Of a stretch of 26,701 nucleotides of DNA, positions 11,440 through 20,381 are shown one piece after another. The number at the start of each line of letters is the position of its first letter. Position 1 is the stretch's first letter. A program made the translations under genes and the position numbers. The notes under the pieces are model-generated. The model saw only the letters and a program-made list of their open reading frames with translations. It searched no databases and had not been told where the DNA came from. This stretch comes from Chara braunii (lineage: Eukaryota; Streptophyta; Charophyceae; Charales; Characeae): NCBI GenBank assembly GCA_003427395.1, contig BFEA01000138.1:2540492-2567192 (forward strand). Reading direction: 5' to 3'.

Positions 11440-11953
11440 ACCATGTACAATTGCGCCGAATTTGTCGTAAATTGCAACTCGTTTGACATGTTATGGGTAA
11501 ACTTTTGGAAAAAAAAATTGAGGGCACAAATAAGCTTCGTTTATAACATTCAGCCCCTCAGCACCTAGTACAACCAAAAGTGACTTTATCTTTCACATGA
11601 AAAGCTTCATACTGTGTCAAACCCTTCAAAGTTATGTACTTATTTCAAACTCGCATAACTTTTATCTTGCAGCATCGTAACGATAACATGATCTCGCTCT
11701 CAAACTCAGGATAAACCAACAAGGTCAGACATGCCGTACAAAAAACAACAATGCATGTAAGGACACAAAGAGAAAAATCGGGTTTCATATTTGCAATCAG
11801 ACAATAAGGCTTCTCATACTTTGCAGTTCAGGGAGCACACGACTTTCACAACTCAATTGCATATCATGCTTTCATCGTCCTTAAGTCACTCATACGTTCG
11901 CATGTCATATATATCACATAGGTAAACTGCAAAGGCATGAGCATAGTCCCTTT

Positions 11954-11984
<31 letters not shown>

Positions 11985-12149
11985 GGGTTTTTCAACCCTT
12001 TTTTAAATCCCCCCCCCCCCCAAACCCCCCCCCCCTATCCCTTCGAATTTTGAATTTGAACCGTTGTATGAAACAATGTGCGCCTCCTCTATTTTTGTTG
12101 TTCGTCCTTCCTTTTTTAGCCGCCTTCACCTCCCAAAGGAGCTTGGACG

Positions 12150-12186
<37 letters not shown>

Positions 12187-12623
12187 CCCCGGAACCGTGC
12201 CAGCAGCAGGAAGGGAGCCTGGATGCCTCAACGCAAGGTGTTGGACCCTTCGTCAGCCTACGACGGGTTGTTCTCGGTACCCCCCCCCCCAAAAAAAAAG
12301 AAAGAACACATCAACCATGCCTTCCACTTGTGTGACACCCACTTCTTGTCCGGGTAGGGCTGTGGATCACCTGCTTGAACCGCTGGAAGTCCGCCCATGA
12401 ACGCAGTCCCCAACCCTCCGTCGACATCGGAGGGGATGCCCCCCCCTACCCTTCCGTCGCCACAGGGAAGTGTTGTCGCGAGGGGGTACCGAGGGTCCGC
12501 GGCCGGAGTGGAAACGCTCCTCCCATGTTCCCAAAGACCGAATCCGCTCGGTGTGGGGTCTCGCTGAAGTGGTTTTGGAAATCATATTTCTTGTCATGCG
12601 GTTGTGTGGGGTCTCGCCGAAGT
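11440..12623. other. Gene-free stretch with poly-T and poly-C tracts
   Basis: A T run lies at about 11956-11984 and C runs at about 12009-12036, 12150-12183 and 12281-12290. They generate spurious poly-Pro and poly-Gly frames. A GTGTGGGGTCTCGC(T/C)GAAGTG sequence of about 20 bp occurs twice (12552 and 12604), the second copy ending just before the retroelement's 3' boundary at 12624. No gene recognised. Confidence 0.5.
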
Positions 12624-12810
12624 GCATGAATTGATAAGCATGAAAGCATACACAATCGCATTGCGATAGTGGACAGGCGAAAAAAAGCAAGGGGGAGAAG
12701 TGACAATGGGAAGAGGAAGACAATAAGCAAAAGACAGTTAAAGCAAATCCGAGCGCATGAGCGCGTCTTCGTCAATATCGAAAAAAATACACCAAGACGA
12801 GCTGCGGCGC

Positions 12811-12860
12811 GACCCGACGCCGCGTTTCAACCGGTCGCCAACTGGTCATCGTCAGGGGTC
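12811..12860 (-). ncRNA. Minimal type I hammerhead ribozyme in the PLE pseudo-LTR (copy A)
   Basis: Read 5'->3' on the minus strand: stem I GACCC (12860-12856), core CTGACGA (12855-12849), one extra U, stem II with GACC (12847-12844) pairing GGTT (12832-12829), core GAAA (12828-12825), very short stem III CG/CG closed by CGG, then the GUC cleavage triplet (12818-12816), then GGGTC (12815-12811) closing stem I with five perfect pairs. The predicted cut is between 12816 and 12815. Short stem III and type I topology are the form described for PLE hammerheads. Departures from consensus are the unpaired U after A9 and an A-C mismatch inside stem II. The location, strand and presence in both pseudo-LTRs support it. 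Activity of this copy is unknown. Confidence 0.75.
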
Positions 12861-13073
12861 AAGCCTGGCTTCAGATGAGAATTACCGTTGACATCAATGC
12901 TTAAGTACTCTTTCCGTAGCGATTGTCAATACTTTCTTCACTGAACCTGTCCCAGCCTCAATCATAGGAAAAATAGAAAAAATAGGATCACCCTCGGTAC
13001 CTGTTTTCGAAGGTGCCCATACCCTATATGTAAGACGCTACCATCAGACCCATAAGGACTTCGAAAAAAAGCC

Positions 13074-13209
13074 TACCAGTTGCCTAAAGTTCATATGCTG
13101 GTCCTACCGAGGGCCCGACGTCTGTGGGCTATGTCTTTGCCTACCAATAACCTAAAGTTCAGATGCTGGTCCTACCAAGGGCCCGACGCTTGCGGGCTAT
13201 GTCTGCACC
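13074..13209 (-). repeat. 68 bp tandem duplication spanning the RT stop codon
   Basis: Two units (13074-13141 and 13142-13209) share CCTAAAGTTCA(T/G)ATGCTGG and CCTACC(G/A)AGGGCCCGACG. The same duplication is present in copy B (about 18250-18385), so it predates the split of the two copies. The unit encodes the last residues of the RT (ALGRTSI-stop), so the extra unit lies just beyond the stop as untranslated sequence. Confidence 0.75.
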
Positions 13210-16206
13210 TACTGTTATCCTTCTCCAGTCCGTGAAACAACAGACCCATTCCTTCCATAAACCGTTAAATCTTTTCAAAAAGTTCTTTAAAGCATTGTCA
13301 AAGTATTTATCAGGAAACTCCCTCATCCGCAACTCCACTTTCAGAGTCAGTAAAAAACAGGCTTCAGCACCAGGCATATTATTCATAGTCTTCGCACAAT
13401 GTAAAAATGACGAAATGACAACCATCTTCTGTTGTTTTGATGAGTACGACGTAAAGTTATGCAAGCTCTGAAACATGATTCCTTCCTCAAACACATATCT
13501 CTCGTTTTTATATGTCGCAACACAAAGGATCTTGGCAGGATTATGAAATACTTTGATAATGCAGCCCAAATACTCCCATACATCACCAAAACTAGTTCTC
13601 TCCAACTTTAGACAATCATCATCATGATAGCATTCCTCAAAAGCTTCGATCCTCTGTTTCGCATCGATCCTCGAAACCATAGACTTACTGTCGAATTTTG
13701 CAAAAACCAATGCATCATCCACTAACCTAACTCTTGTAATCATCCTCCGTTGTTGTCCAAGTGACCGTAAGAGACAGTGCTCATTATAAACACACAATAG
13801 GCAAACAAGCGCAGGACTAGTGGGTTTACCCATAGCAATACCTACTACTTGGAGAAGTACTCTCTTCATGCAGACTGTGTAAGTATTTTCCAGATAAAAA
13901 ACTACGAAACTGATCAGCATTGAAAATTTGATGCTCATCCATCCTTCTGGCAGGTTCTTCCCTGTCGGTAGCTTAGCACCTTTACCTCTTCTTCGGACCC
14001 AGATCTGGTCAACTCCTTTCACTTCGTACACAACTACCAACCATTCCAATGCAGAAGTAATAGACGTGTGTGGAAGATTAGAGAACATTTCTTTAATATC
14101 GGAGCTAGCAGTGAGCATTTCCTCATACTTTGAAACAACATGGTTAAAGGTCGTCAAGCGTGGAAGAAGATCGGACGAAGATTTGAGATTGAAGTCACGG
14201 TTGCTATCCACCGGTAGTGACCACACCAGATAGTTGACAGTTTTCGATACCAGCCTACTGAGTCGAGCAAGAGAATCTGAACAGGATGGACAAATAGGTC
14301 GCCATTGTCTAATGTCTTTATGCTTAGGCAAGCCGTAAGCTTTACCCAACTCACACTTATAGTCCCACCGGACCGTCTTCTGAATTTTTTTCTCAAAGTA
14401 TCGAGACTTGATATCCTTGATCACCTCCTTCTCGTTATTACCACAATCCATAAATCCTACGTTTTTCAAAAACAACCCATCCAAGCCTTCCTGATACACT
14501 GTCGGGCAGCACACAAAAGTATCACCTAAATTATGATCGATAGCACATGTTACTAATCCAAAAAACTTGGACTTTCATTCCTGTACCACCCCTACCTCAG
14601 ATTCCCTATATACCACATGATCCTTTCTATCATTAAAGCAAGCTTGTAACTCAACGGTTGGAAGATGGAACAACGTAGTGTCTTCCTGGACAATACACAA
14701 AGATTTGACAATAAACTGATGAAGAAAAAAAATATTAGTACGTAGATTGTGGCAGGGAATATTACGGGAAAGTTTTAGCAAGGGTGGGACGTCCAGAGAA
14801 GAAATACGGGCAACAATGTGTCCTTCAGAGTTACGTGGAAGACTGAAATCGGAGGTCAAACATTAAAAAAACAAGGTGGGGGACCTAGCTTCTTATCTGA
14901 AGTTATGCAAGTAGTCTCCTACAGTTTTATTTTTCGGACACACAACCTTAATTCTTCTACAAATAATATCCCTCAGAGATTTACGAATAGCAGATGTACG
15001 TACCGTACGTATGCATAATTGTCGTAATTTCGATTTCGACAGACTTGCATCAAACGGAATCCTCATAACCGGCTTAATCCGTATATTAAAATTAAACTTA
15101 TTTCTGAGAACACGCGCCAATACCCCCCTTAAGGTTTTCCTAGTATCTTTCTTGGAGAAGGACCGAATAGCAGAATATAGAGCAACAAGACCCTCAAATC
15201 GCAATTTGTAAAGAGACTTCCGTGAGGAAGGGGAGGAAAGAATCGGCACCAAGCTCCGTTTCCTATCCTCGAACCGGGAGCAATATTTAGTCAGATTCTC
15301 AATTCTCAACGTATTACCTTACGACAACCATGCCCTAGCATTTTTCAACAGACACACTGCTGTATCCTCTAGTTTCACCGTCGTAGAGTCGTACTTCCTT
15401 TTCAACACCTTCCATGTATCGCACAACTTATCTCCACCGGAATAGACCACAAAAAATGACGAAACTTTTTTGTCAAAAGCACAGTCGAAAACCTTAGTCA
15501 AAGAAGTAGAGGTGAATTCGAAGGAAGCATGAAAGCTCAGAAGCGACAGCCTACTCCCGATATCACCGTCACTACTATTGTTCCCACGTTTGATTTTGTT
15601 CCGCTCTCTCTTTTCCAACCTACTCTTCTTACTCACCCTATTAGTATGAGTCGGGCAGTTAAGGAACGGGGAGGAAGACCAAATAAAGAATCTTTCAACA
15701 TCAAGCAGATTAGTGGAAGATGGACTCACAATCGGGACCGCAACGTAACTCTCTAACCCATACCTCCGTAGCCACCGGTATAATCGGTGGTTCCTAACAT
15801 AACCGTCATTTCCCTGGTAACTAGCCCGCTGCACATATTATCTCCATCGCATGTCTAGGAACCTCGTAGTGCAGCTTATATAGGTATGTCTAGACCAGGG
15901 AGAGATGATAACATAGACCACCGGACCTGGACAGGAGTGAAAATCATACCCGAAACTTGACAAGGAGGAGATGAACGGGGCAAACTTAGTACCCCACAAA
16001 AGACATGAGAATAAGATAAGAATGATAACGAGGCAACGATAGAGCTTAGTCAAATTACCATCACCAATTCTCACACTTCTCAATTTCTGCAGCGATATCA
16101 GATGAGAATAAATATCTCGCGTACTCGGGGCCGAGTCTACGAGGATGCTGGGCCATCGCAGCCCTCCGCGACGTCTTCTGACTCGCCCCCTTCGTGTTCT
16201 TCTTCG
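13159..16206 (-). pseudogene. PLE ORF2: N-terminal GIY-YIG endonuclease plus reverse transcriptase, decayed
   Basis: One minus-strand frame runs from 16206 to the stop at 13159 with only a few interruptions: TAA at 15838, 15319, 14893 and 14863, and TGA at 14575. The GIY-YIG part lies at about 15930-15655: VVY (for GIY), ten residues, YIS (for YIG), then TTRFLDMRWR with the catalytic-type Arg, and beyond the first stop LLDVERFFI (catalytic-type Glu) and PFLN. The RT occupies an uninterrupted 451-codon stretch (14514-13159). Its motifs are GLPKHKDIRQWRPI (template-grip region), SSDIKEMFSNLP (motif A, Asp at 14100), GIAMGKPTSPAL (motif B, 13842 onward) and RLVDDALVF (motif C, 13725 onward; LVDD rather than YVDD). 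The SLFTNLP/GxxMGxPxSP style is that of Penelope-like RTs. No ATG exists in this frame before the endonuclease, so translation may depend on ORF1, splicing or sequence now lost. Confidence 0.85.
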
Positions 16207-17601
16207 TCATGGTCTTCATCGTCATTTTTTTCGATCAGCCTCATGTTGGTAGGTTGCTCAAAGGCCCTGCTGGTGTATACATCGGCAATATCCCCGACAA
16301 TCTTCTTCACCCCGCCGTACTCGATCCCTTCGTTTGCGAAAGCACCTCCAGTTGCGCCTTCCTCATTTTGCCAGGTCGTTGTTGACCCTCTTCAGAAAAG
16401 CTTCCCGTTCTTCTCCCACTTTCATGACAAAGGTAACTTTCACTTTATCACCTTGGCATTGACTCGGACCGACACCTTTTCCACGTCTCCTTCTCACAAA
16501 CAATTTCCTCCGCGAGCTAGATGGAGACGATGTAATCTTGATGCGATTTATTCTTTCTTTCAATGCTGACACCTCAAGTTCGGTCTTGTCCTTCTCGTCC
16601 CTCACACGTCGGAAGGCCTCAGTTAGCTTCACCCACTCGGTAGGCGTTTGCAGATTCGCGGTTTGCTTCGGTCTCCCTCGTGCTGGTTCTTCAGAGGGGT
16701 TTTTCTCCGTAACAGCTTCGGCCCCTCGCTTGTTCTTCTTCTTCAGGTTCTCGACCTCGCCCCGTAGGATCAACACGTCGTGAATCAAGGCCTGATTGTC
16801 ACGCTTCAGGTCGTCCAATTCCTTGCTTGCTTTTCCTGTGGCCATCCGCACCAAGTTCTCGTTCTCTTGCTGAAGCCGCTCCATCTCAGCCTTTCTCTGT
16901 CATTCAATTTATTCTTTTGCAGCGGCGTCCTCCCTACTCCATCGAATCTCTTGCTCGTCTCTCCTAGCTTCATTGGCGATATCCGCTGCCTTGTCCTGGC
17001 TTGCGCCAACTTTCTTCCCAAGCACCTGCTCACAAACCTCCTTCATGTTATTTTTCACCATCTTTCCCAACGAAATTTCAAATTCTTATCGTTCCTTCTT
17101 GGCTTTAGCCTTCTCCGCTTCCGCTTCGTCAACTTTTTTCTTTTCCTCCTCCTATTTTCGTTTCCTTTCTTTTTCCTGCTTCTCCCTTTCTCTCGATTCC
17201 ATCTCCTCAGCATACCATCCCCACATCTTGTCGATACACTCTCCCTGTTCCTTTTCCCGGTTTTCCACCCACCAGTTGTTCTTCTGTCGCTGATTATATC
17301 CACCTCGACTGTAGCCTCCATTGTACCTTTGATTATACCCGCCATTGTAACCACCGTTGTAGCCTTGATAGCGATTCCCCTCCTGCTGTCCTCCATCACC
17401 TTGTTGCGCTCTGTAAGGTACGATCGCATTCGGGGCTGGGAGCAGTCCGTCATTATCCTGCACAGACGGAGCACGATTGGCATCTCCATTGGCACCGCCT
17501 AAAAGGGCGGCTGCGTTCGGGATCTGTCGTAGCTGGCAATCCCTAATGAAATGCCCGGGTTGCCGACAGTGGTGGCACACCCGAGGTCCTCCATAGCTCA
17601 T
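16137..17601 (-). pseudogene. PLE ORF1: CCHC zinc-knuckle, Gly/Asn/Tyr-rich, coiled-coil protein, decayed
   Basis: The chosen start is ATG at 17601-17599 (A at -3); it begins MSYGGPRV and leads at once into the zinc knuckle CHHCRQPGHFIRDC (C-x2-C-x4-H-x4-C). A linker rich in YNGGY/YNQR repeats follows, then a long charged coiled coil (ESREREKQEKERKRK, then ERLQQENENLVRMA, DDLKRDNQALI, LRGEVENLKKKN), a basic patch (RRKLFVRRRRGKG) and an acidic tail (DDEDHDEEEHEGGESED) ending at TAG 16137. In-frame stops sit at 17152, 17086, 16909 and 16900, and the frame shifts by one base at about 16363. It is followed closely by ORF2 on the same strand. The role is probably gag-like RNA binding in the element's RNP; this is inference from the zinc knuckle and coiled coil. 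Confidence 0.7.
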
Positions 17602-17812
17602 CTTGACTGCTCCACGAGAAAAACAGCAACGAAAAAAAGAGAGAGGAAAAAATGAAGAAAAATGAAGAAAATAAAGGAGATGCAGACGAAAACAGAAGCA
17701 AAGCCGACAAATTGTCAACGCAGTCAACAGAGTCCGTGCAGACCCAATTCGTCGTTGTTACATAACCACTCCAACGTAGTGAAATGCTACGACGGTTATT
17801 ATGTGCGATAAA
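17602..17812 (-). other. 5' leader of the complete PLE unit
   Basis: This is the stretch between the 3' end of truncated copy B and the ORF1 start. Read on the minus strand it is pyrimidine-rich (TTTCTTCATTTTTCC and CTCTCTTTTTTTCG). It includes a short inverted repeat CGTAG/CTACG at about 17774-17791. It is unique to copy A because copy B is truncated. Confidence 0.55.
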
Positions 17813-18001
17813 GCATGAATTGATAAGCATGCAAGCATACACAATCCCATTGCGATAGTGGATAGACGAAAAAAAGCAAGGGGGAGAAGAGACAAGGGGA
17901 AGAGGACGACAATAAGCAAAAGACAGTTAAAGCAAATCCGAGCACAGGAGCGCGTCTTCGTCAATATCGAGAAAAGAATACACCAAGACGCGCGGCGGCG
18001 C

Positions 18002-18051
18002 GATCCGACACCGCATTTCAACTGGTCGCCAGCCGGTCATCGTCAGGGGTC
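18002..18051 (-). ncRNA. Minimal type I hammerhead ribozyme in the PLE pseudo-LTR (copy B)
   Basis: This is the counterpart of 12811-12860. The core CTGACGA (18046-18040), GAAA and GTC (18009-18007) are all preserved. Stem I is GACCC with GGATC, so one A-C mismatch arises from a G-to-A change. Stem III has two G-U wobbles. Where copy A has a broken stem II pair, copy B keeps G-C, and the reverse holds at another position. The common ancestor therefore had a fully paired stem II. The predicted cut lies 5191 nt from that of copy A. Confidence 0.65.
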
Positions 18052-18334
18052 AAGCCTGGCTTCAGATGAGAATTACTGTCGTACTCTTTCTGTAGCCATT
18101 GTCAATACTTTGTTCACTGAACCTGTCCCAGCCTCGAACATAGGAAAAATATAAATAATAGGACCACCCTGGGTACCTGTTTTCGAAGGTGCCCAGACCC
18201 TATCTGTAAGATGCTACCATCAGACCCACAAGGACTTCGAAAAAAAGCCTACCAATAGCCTAAAGTTCAGATGCTGGTCCTACCGAGGGCCCGACGTCTG
18301 CGGGCTTTGTTTGTGCCTACCAATAGCCTAAAGT

Positions 18335-18649
18335 TCAGATGCTGGTCCTACCAAGGGCCCGACGCCTGTGGGCTGTGTCTGCACCTACTGTTATCCTTCT
18401 CCAGTATGTGAAACAACAGACCCATTCCTTCCATAAACCTTTAAATCTTTGCGAAAAGTTCTTTAAAGCATTGTCGAAGTATTCATAAGGAAACTCCCTC
18501 ATCCGCAACTCCACTTTCAGAGTCAGCAAAAAACAAGCTTCGGCACCAGGCATGCTATTCATAGTCTTGGCACGATGTAAAAATGACGAAATGATAGCCA
18601 TCTTCTGCTGTTTTGATGAGTACGAGTAAACTTCTGCAAGCTCTGAAAT
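18335..18649 (-). pseudogene. RT C-terminal fragment of truncated PLE copy B
   Basis: The fragment encodes SYSSKQQKMAIISSFLHRAK through ALGRTSI and is closely similar to the end of the copy A RT. It lacks all catalytic RT motifs. The open frame runs on upstream into unrelated flanking DNA to about 18742, which is not part of the element. Confidence 0.85.
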
Positions 18650-19544
18650 TTTGGAAACCAAATTTCTTTCCGCCCTGCTGTGGGGTCCAACCCTAAGTAC
18701 GCCCTTCCACATCCGGCTACCAACAATGCGAAGATGGACCAAAACAAATTCTTAGGTCATTTACGTCGCTTCCCATACCCAAAACACCCAAAACAATTCC
18801 ATCCCCGCTACAACTCCTCTGCCCTGGCTGCGCCACCGCGCCTGGCGCGGTCTACAGTCATATCACGAATAGAGTAAAAAAAAGGTAGCCCCTTTCCGAA
18901 TCGAGAAAAGCTGGATATCACGTAGTGACGGAACTTCGCTCAAGCGCTTTCGGATCGGAATCGAGATAAGCGTTGAAGTTGAACGTTGGGCCTCTCCACT
19001 ACTCCTGAAATGTGCGAAACGAGAGTGAATCTTCCGTTAGAACATGGAAAGATATATTGCCATGATTTTCGTTTTGTCTTTTCTGCATTTCACGATCAGT
19101 GGAGCGACGCCCGTTATTTACATAGTCTAGCAGGTGTTTCAGCCCGCGTTCGCCCTCTCCTTGCTCTTCACGACGGGGTTCGAAATTCCCGCTCTGCAAC
19201 CATCGGTCTGACGGTACTTTTTGCTGGAGGGAAGCTCCCGCCGGAAGCCGGAAGACTGCTTAACCGCGGAAGAGAGCGCCTCTTCACTGTCGTTGGCGCG
19301 GCACACAGGGGAGAAAACGGGAAAGATAGGAAATTAATCAAGGGAAGATTTGAAATCAAGGAATGATGAGAAGATCGTAACCGCTACCTACCGGTAGTCG
19401 CTGTGCATTGCAGTCGCAAGCGTCGTGCAAAGCACGCTCGCTTTTCTGTGTCCCACAGCAGATAGCAGATCAGATCAGAGCGTGACGAGAGGTTCGCGTT
19501 CTCACTGGAATTGGACCCTCCTGTACGGACGAAGTACGGGCAAG
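18650..19544. other. Region upstream of BUD31 exon 1, including its presumed promoter and 5' UTR
   Basis: This is the unique sequence between the truncated retroelement and the BUD31 start codon. It contains an imperfect inverted pair (CGAATCGAGAAAAGC near 18897 and CGGAATCGAGATAAGCG near 18956) but no convincing TATA box. A 17 bp direct repeat, CTGTACGGACGAAGTAC, lies at 19521-19537 in the 5' UTR and again at 19561-19577 inside the coding part. Confidence 0.4.
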
Positions 19545-19638
19545 ATGCCGAAAGTGAGGACTGTACGGACGAAGTACCCTGAGGGGTGGGAGCTCATTGA
19601 ACCTACTCTACGAGAGTTGGAGCAAAAGATGAGAGAAG
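19545..19638 (+). CDS. BUD31: BUD31 (G10 family) splicing factor, first coding exon
   Basis: BUD31 is a small conserved zinc-binding nuclear protein of the activated spliceosome. The translation MPKVRTVRTKYPEGWELI followed by EPTLRELEQKMRE matches the N-terminus of the family, which reads MPKV...GWELIEPTL.EL..KMRE in all eukaryotes; the YPEGWELIEPTLREL form is typical of plants and algae. The start is the only ATG fitting the family length. The exon ends in phase 1 at GAAG, followed by GTAAGG, a good 5' splice donor, exactly where family similarity stops. I found no second exon in the remaining 7 kb, so the intron is long or this is a detached exon copy. The short Thr-Val-Arg-Thr-Lys stretch lies in a 17 bp direct repeat shared with the 5' UTR. 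Confidence 0.88.
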
Positions 19639-19882
19639 GTAAGGAAGGGGGATCTGCTTCTCTTTCTGCCTGTGTCTCTGAGTCTGAGTCGCGTGCTGGT
19701 GGTGTTCATGCGTGTGTCTGCTTTCTTTGTCGTAGAAAAGAAGGAAGAGAGAGCGAACAAAAGGAAAAGAAAAAGACGAAAAAAACTTCCGATGCATTTA
19801 TGATGGAAAGCAATCTGCCACTGCTTGTCGCTCACTATTCGTCCTGTCTTCTTTTCTACTATGCGCGGAGGGAACTCCTCCT

Positions 19883-19983
19883 GGGGCAAGGTCCCACTTG
19901 CACGGTGATTAAGAGAATCTGGCCGTTGATCTTTGCTATCTACGGTCAATATCGCTTAATTCGTGTAAGTGGGACCTAGCCCC
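19883..19983 (+). repeat. 101 nt near-perfect hairpin in BUD31 intron 1
   Basis: The arms start GGGGC-AA-GGTCCCACTTGCACG and end CGTGTAAGTGGGACC-TA-GCCCC. Pairing continues inward with few mismatches (ATTAAG with CTTAAT, GGCCGT with ACGGTC), leaving a small loop near 19934. Length and pairing resemble a plant miRNA precursor or a very small MITE. It lies about 245 nt downstream of the exon 1 donor on the same strand. Confidence 0.65.
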
Positions 19984-20381
19984 TGAGAAACGTCGCGACC
20001 GCCGACAACGTATTGCTATTTTTTCCATATCTTTTTCATATCTTTACGTATTTCTTTTCCTTTTTTTTATTTAAAAAGGCTGTATTTCCTTTTCTCCATT
20101 GCATTTCTTATCTCGATCACAATTTCCATCGTATTTCCATTTATATTTCTATAGTTCTTTTCCTATCTCATTTCTGTCGTATTTTATTTGCATCTTACAA
20201 AAAATAATATAATAAAATAGAATAGAATAAAATTAAACAAAATATATTTGCATCATATGTGGGTGGAAAGAGTGGCGGCGTCCTTCGGGACATCCGTTAA
20301 AATTGGAACGATACAGAGAAGGGTAATTAGCGTGCCCCCTTTTATAGAAGAACAAATTAAAAAAAAAAAAAAAAAATTTCA
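19984..20381. other. AT-rich intronic or intergenic DNA
   Basis: T-rich and then A-rich sequence with runs such as TTTTATTTAAAAA, an AATAAAATAG-type repeat (20204-20240) and an A17 tract ending at about 20376. No coding signal seen. Confidence 0.4.

Larger units (their letters stand above)
12624..13474 (-). repeat. Downstream pseudo-LTR of the PLE (copy A)
   Basis: Direct repeat of 17813-18649, with most differences being single substitutions plus a few small indels. It contains the RT C-terminal codons (13159-13474), a 68 bp tandem duplication (13074-13209), conserved 3' untranslated text and the hammerhead (12811-12860). The offset from the partner is about 5.19 kb. Confidence 0.85.
12624..18649 (-). 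mobile_element. Penelope-like retroelement in head-to-tail arrangement with pseudo-LTRs
   Basis: The complete unit (12624-17812) reads on the minus strand: 5' leader, ORF1 (zinc knuckle plus coiled coil), ORF2 (GIY-YIG endonuclease then reverse transcriptase), 3' region with a hammerhead ribozyme. Directly upstream (17813-18649) lies a second copy holding only the RT C-terminus and 3' region. Homology between the copies starts at GCATGAATTGATAAGCATG (12624 and 17813) and stops after GCAAGCTCTGAAA (about 13474 and 18649). The result is two direct repeats of about 0.84 kb. A 5'-truncated copy in tandem with a full one is the classic PLE pseudo-LTR arrangement. Multiple in-frame stops mean neither copy is functional. 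Confidence 0.85.
17813..18649 (-). repeat. Upstream pseudo-LTR of the PLE (5'-truncated copy B)
   Basis: It matches 12624-13474 almost throughout and lies immediately upstream, in element sense, of the complete unit. Homology ends abruptly after GCAAGCTCTGAAA, where unrelated sequence starts, as expected of 5' truncation. It carries its own hammerhead at 18002-18051 and the same 68 bp tandem duplication. Confidence 0.85.

Noticed and set aside
11992-12400. Poly-Pro and poly-Gly ORFs
   Set aside because: They are generated by C runs; the frames on either side have no coding character.
16102-17502. Plus-strand ORFs of 155 and 240 codons (Ser/Phe/Leu-rich)
   Set aside because: They are antisense to the coiled-coil ORF1 of the PLE. 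Glu/Lys/Arg-rich coding gives hydrophobic open frames on the opposite strand.
19166-19200. GGGGTTCGAAATTCCC, reminiscent of a tRNA T-arm
   Set aside because: The stem would need two G-U pairs next to the loop, and no D-arm, anticodon arm or acceptor partner lies upstream.
19911-19979. Reading-frame continuation with WPLIF...YGQYR that loosely resembles the next part of BUD31
   Set aside because: It lies wholly inside the 101 nt hairpin, lacks the preceding HDGKRK block, and has no acceptor site. The resemblance is coincidental.
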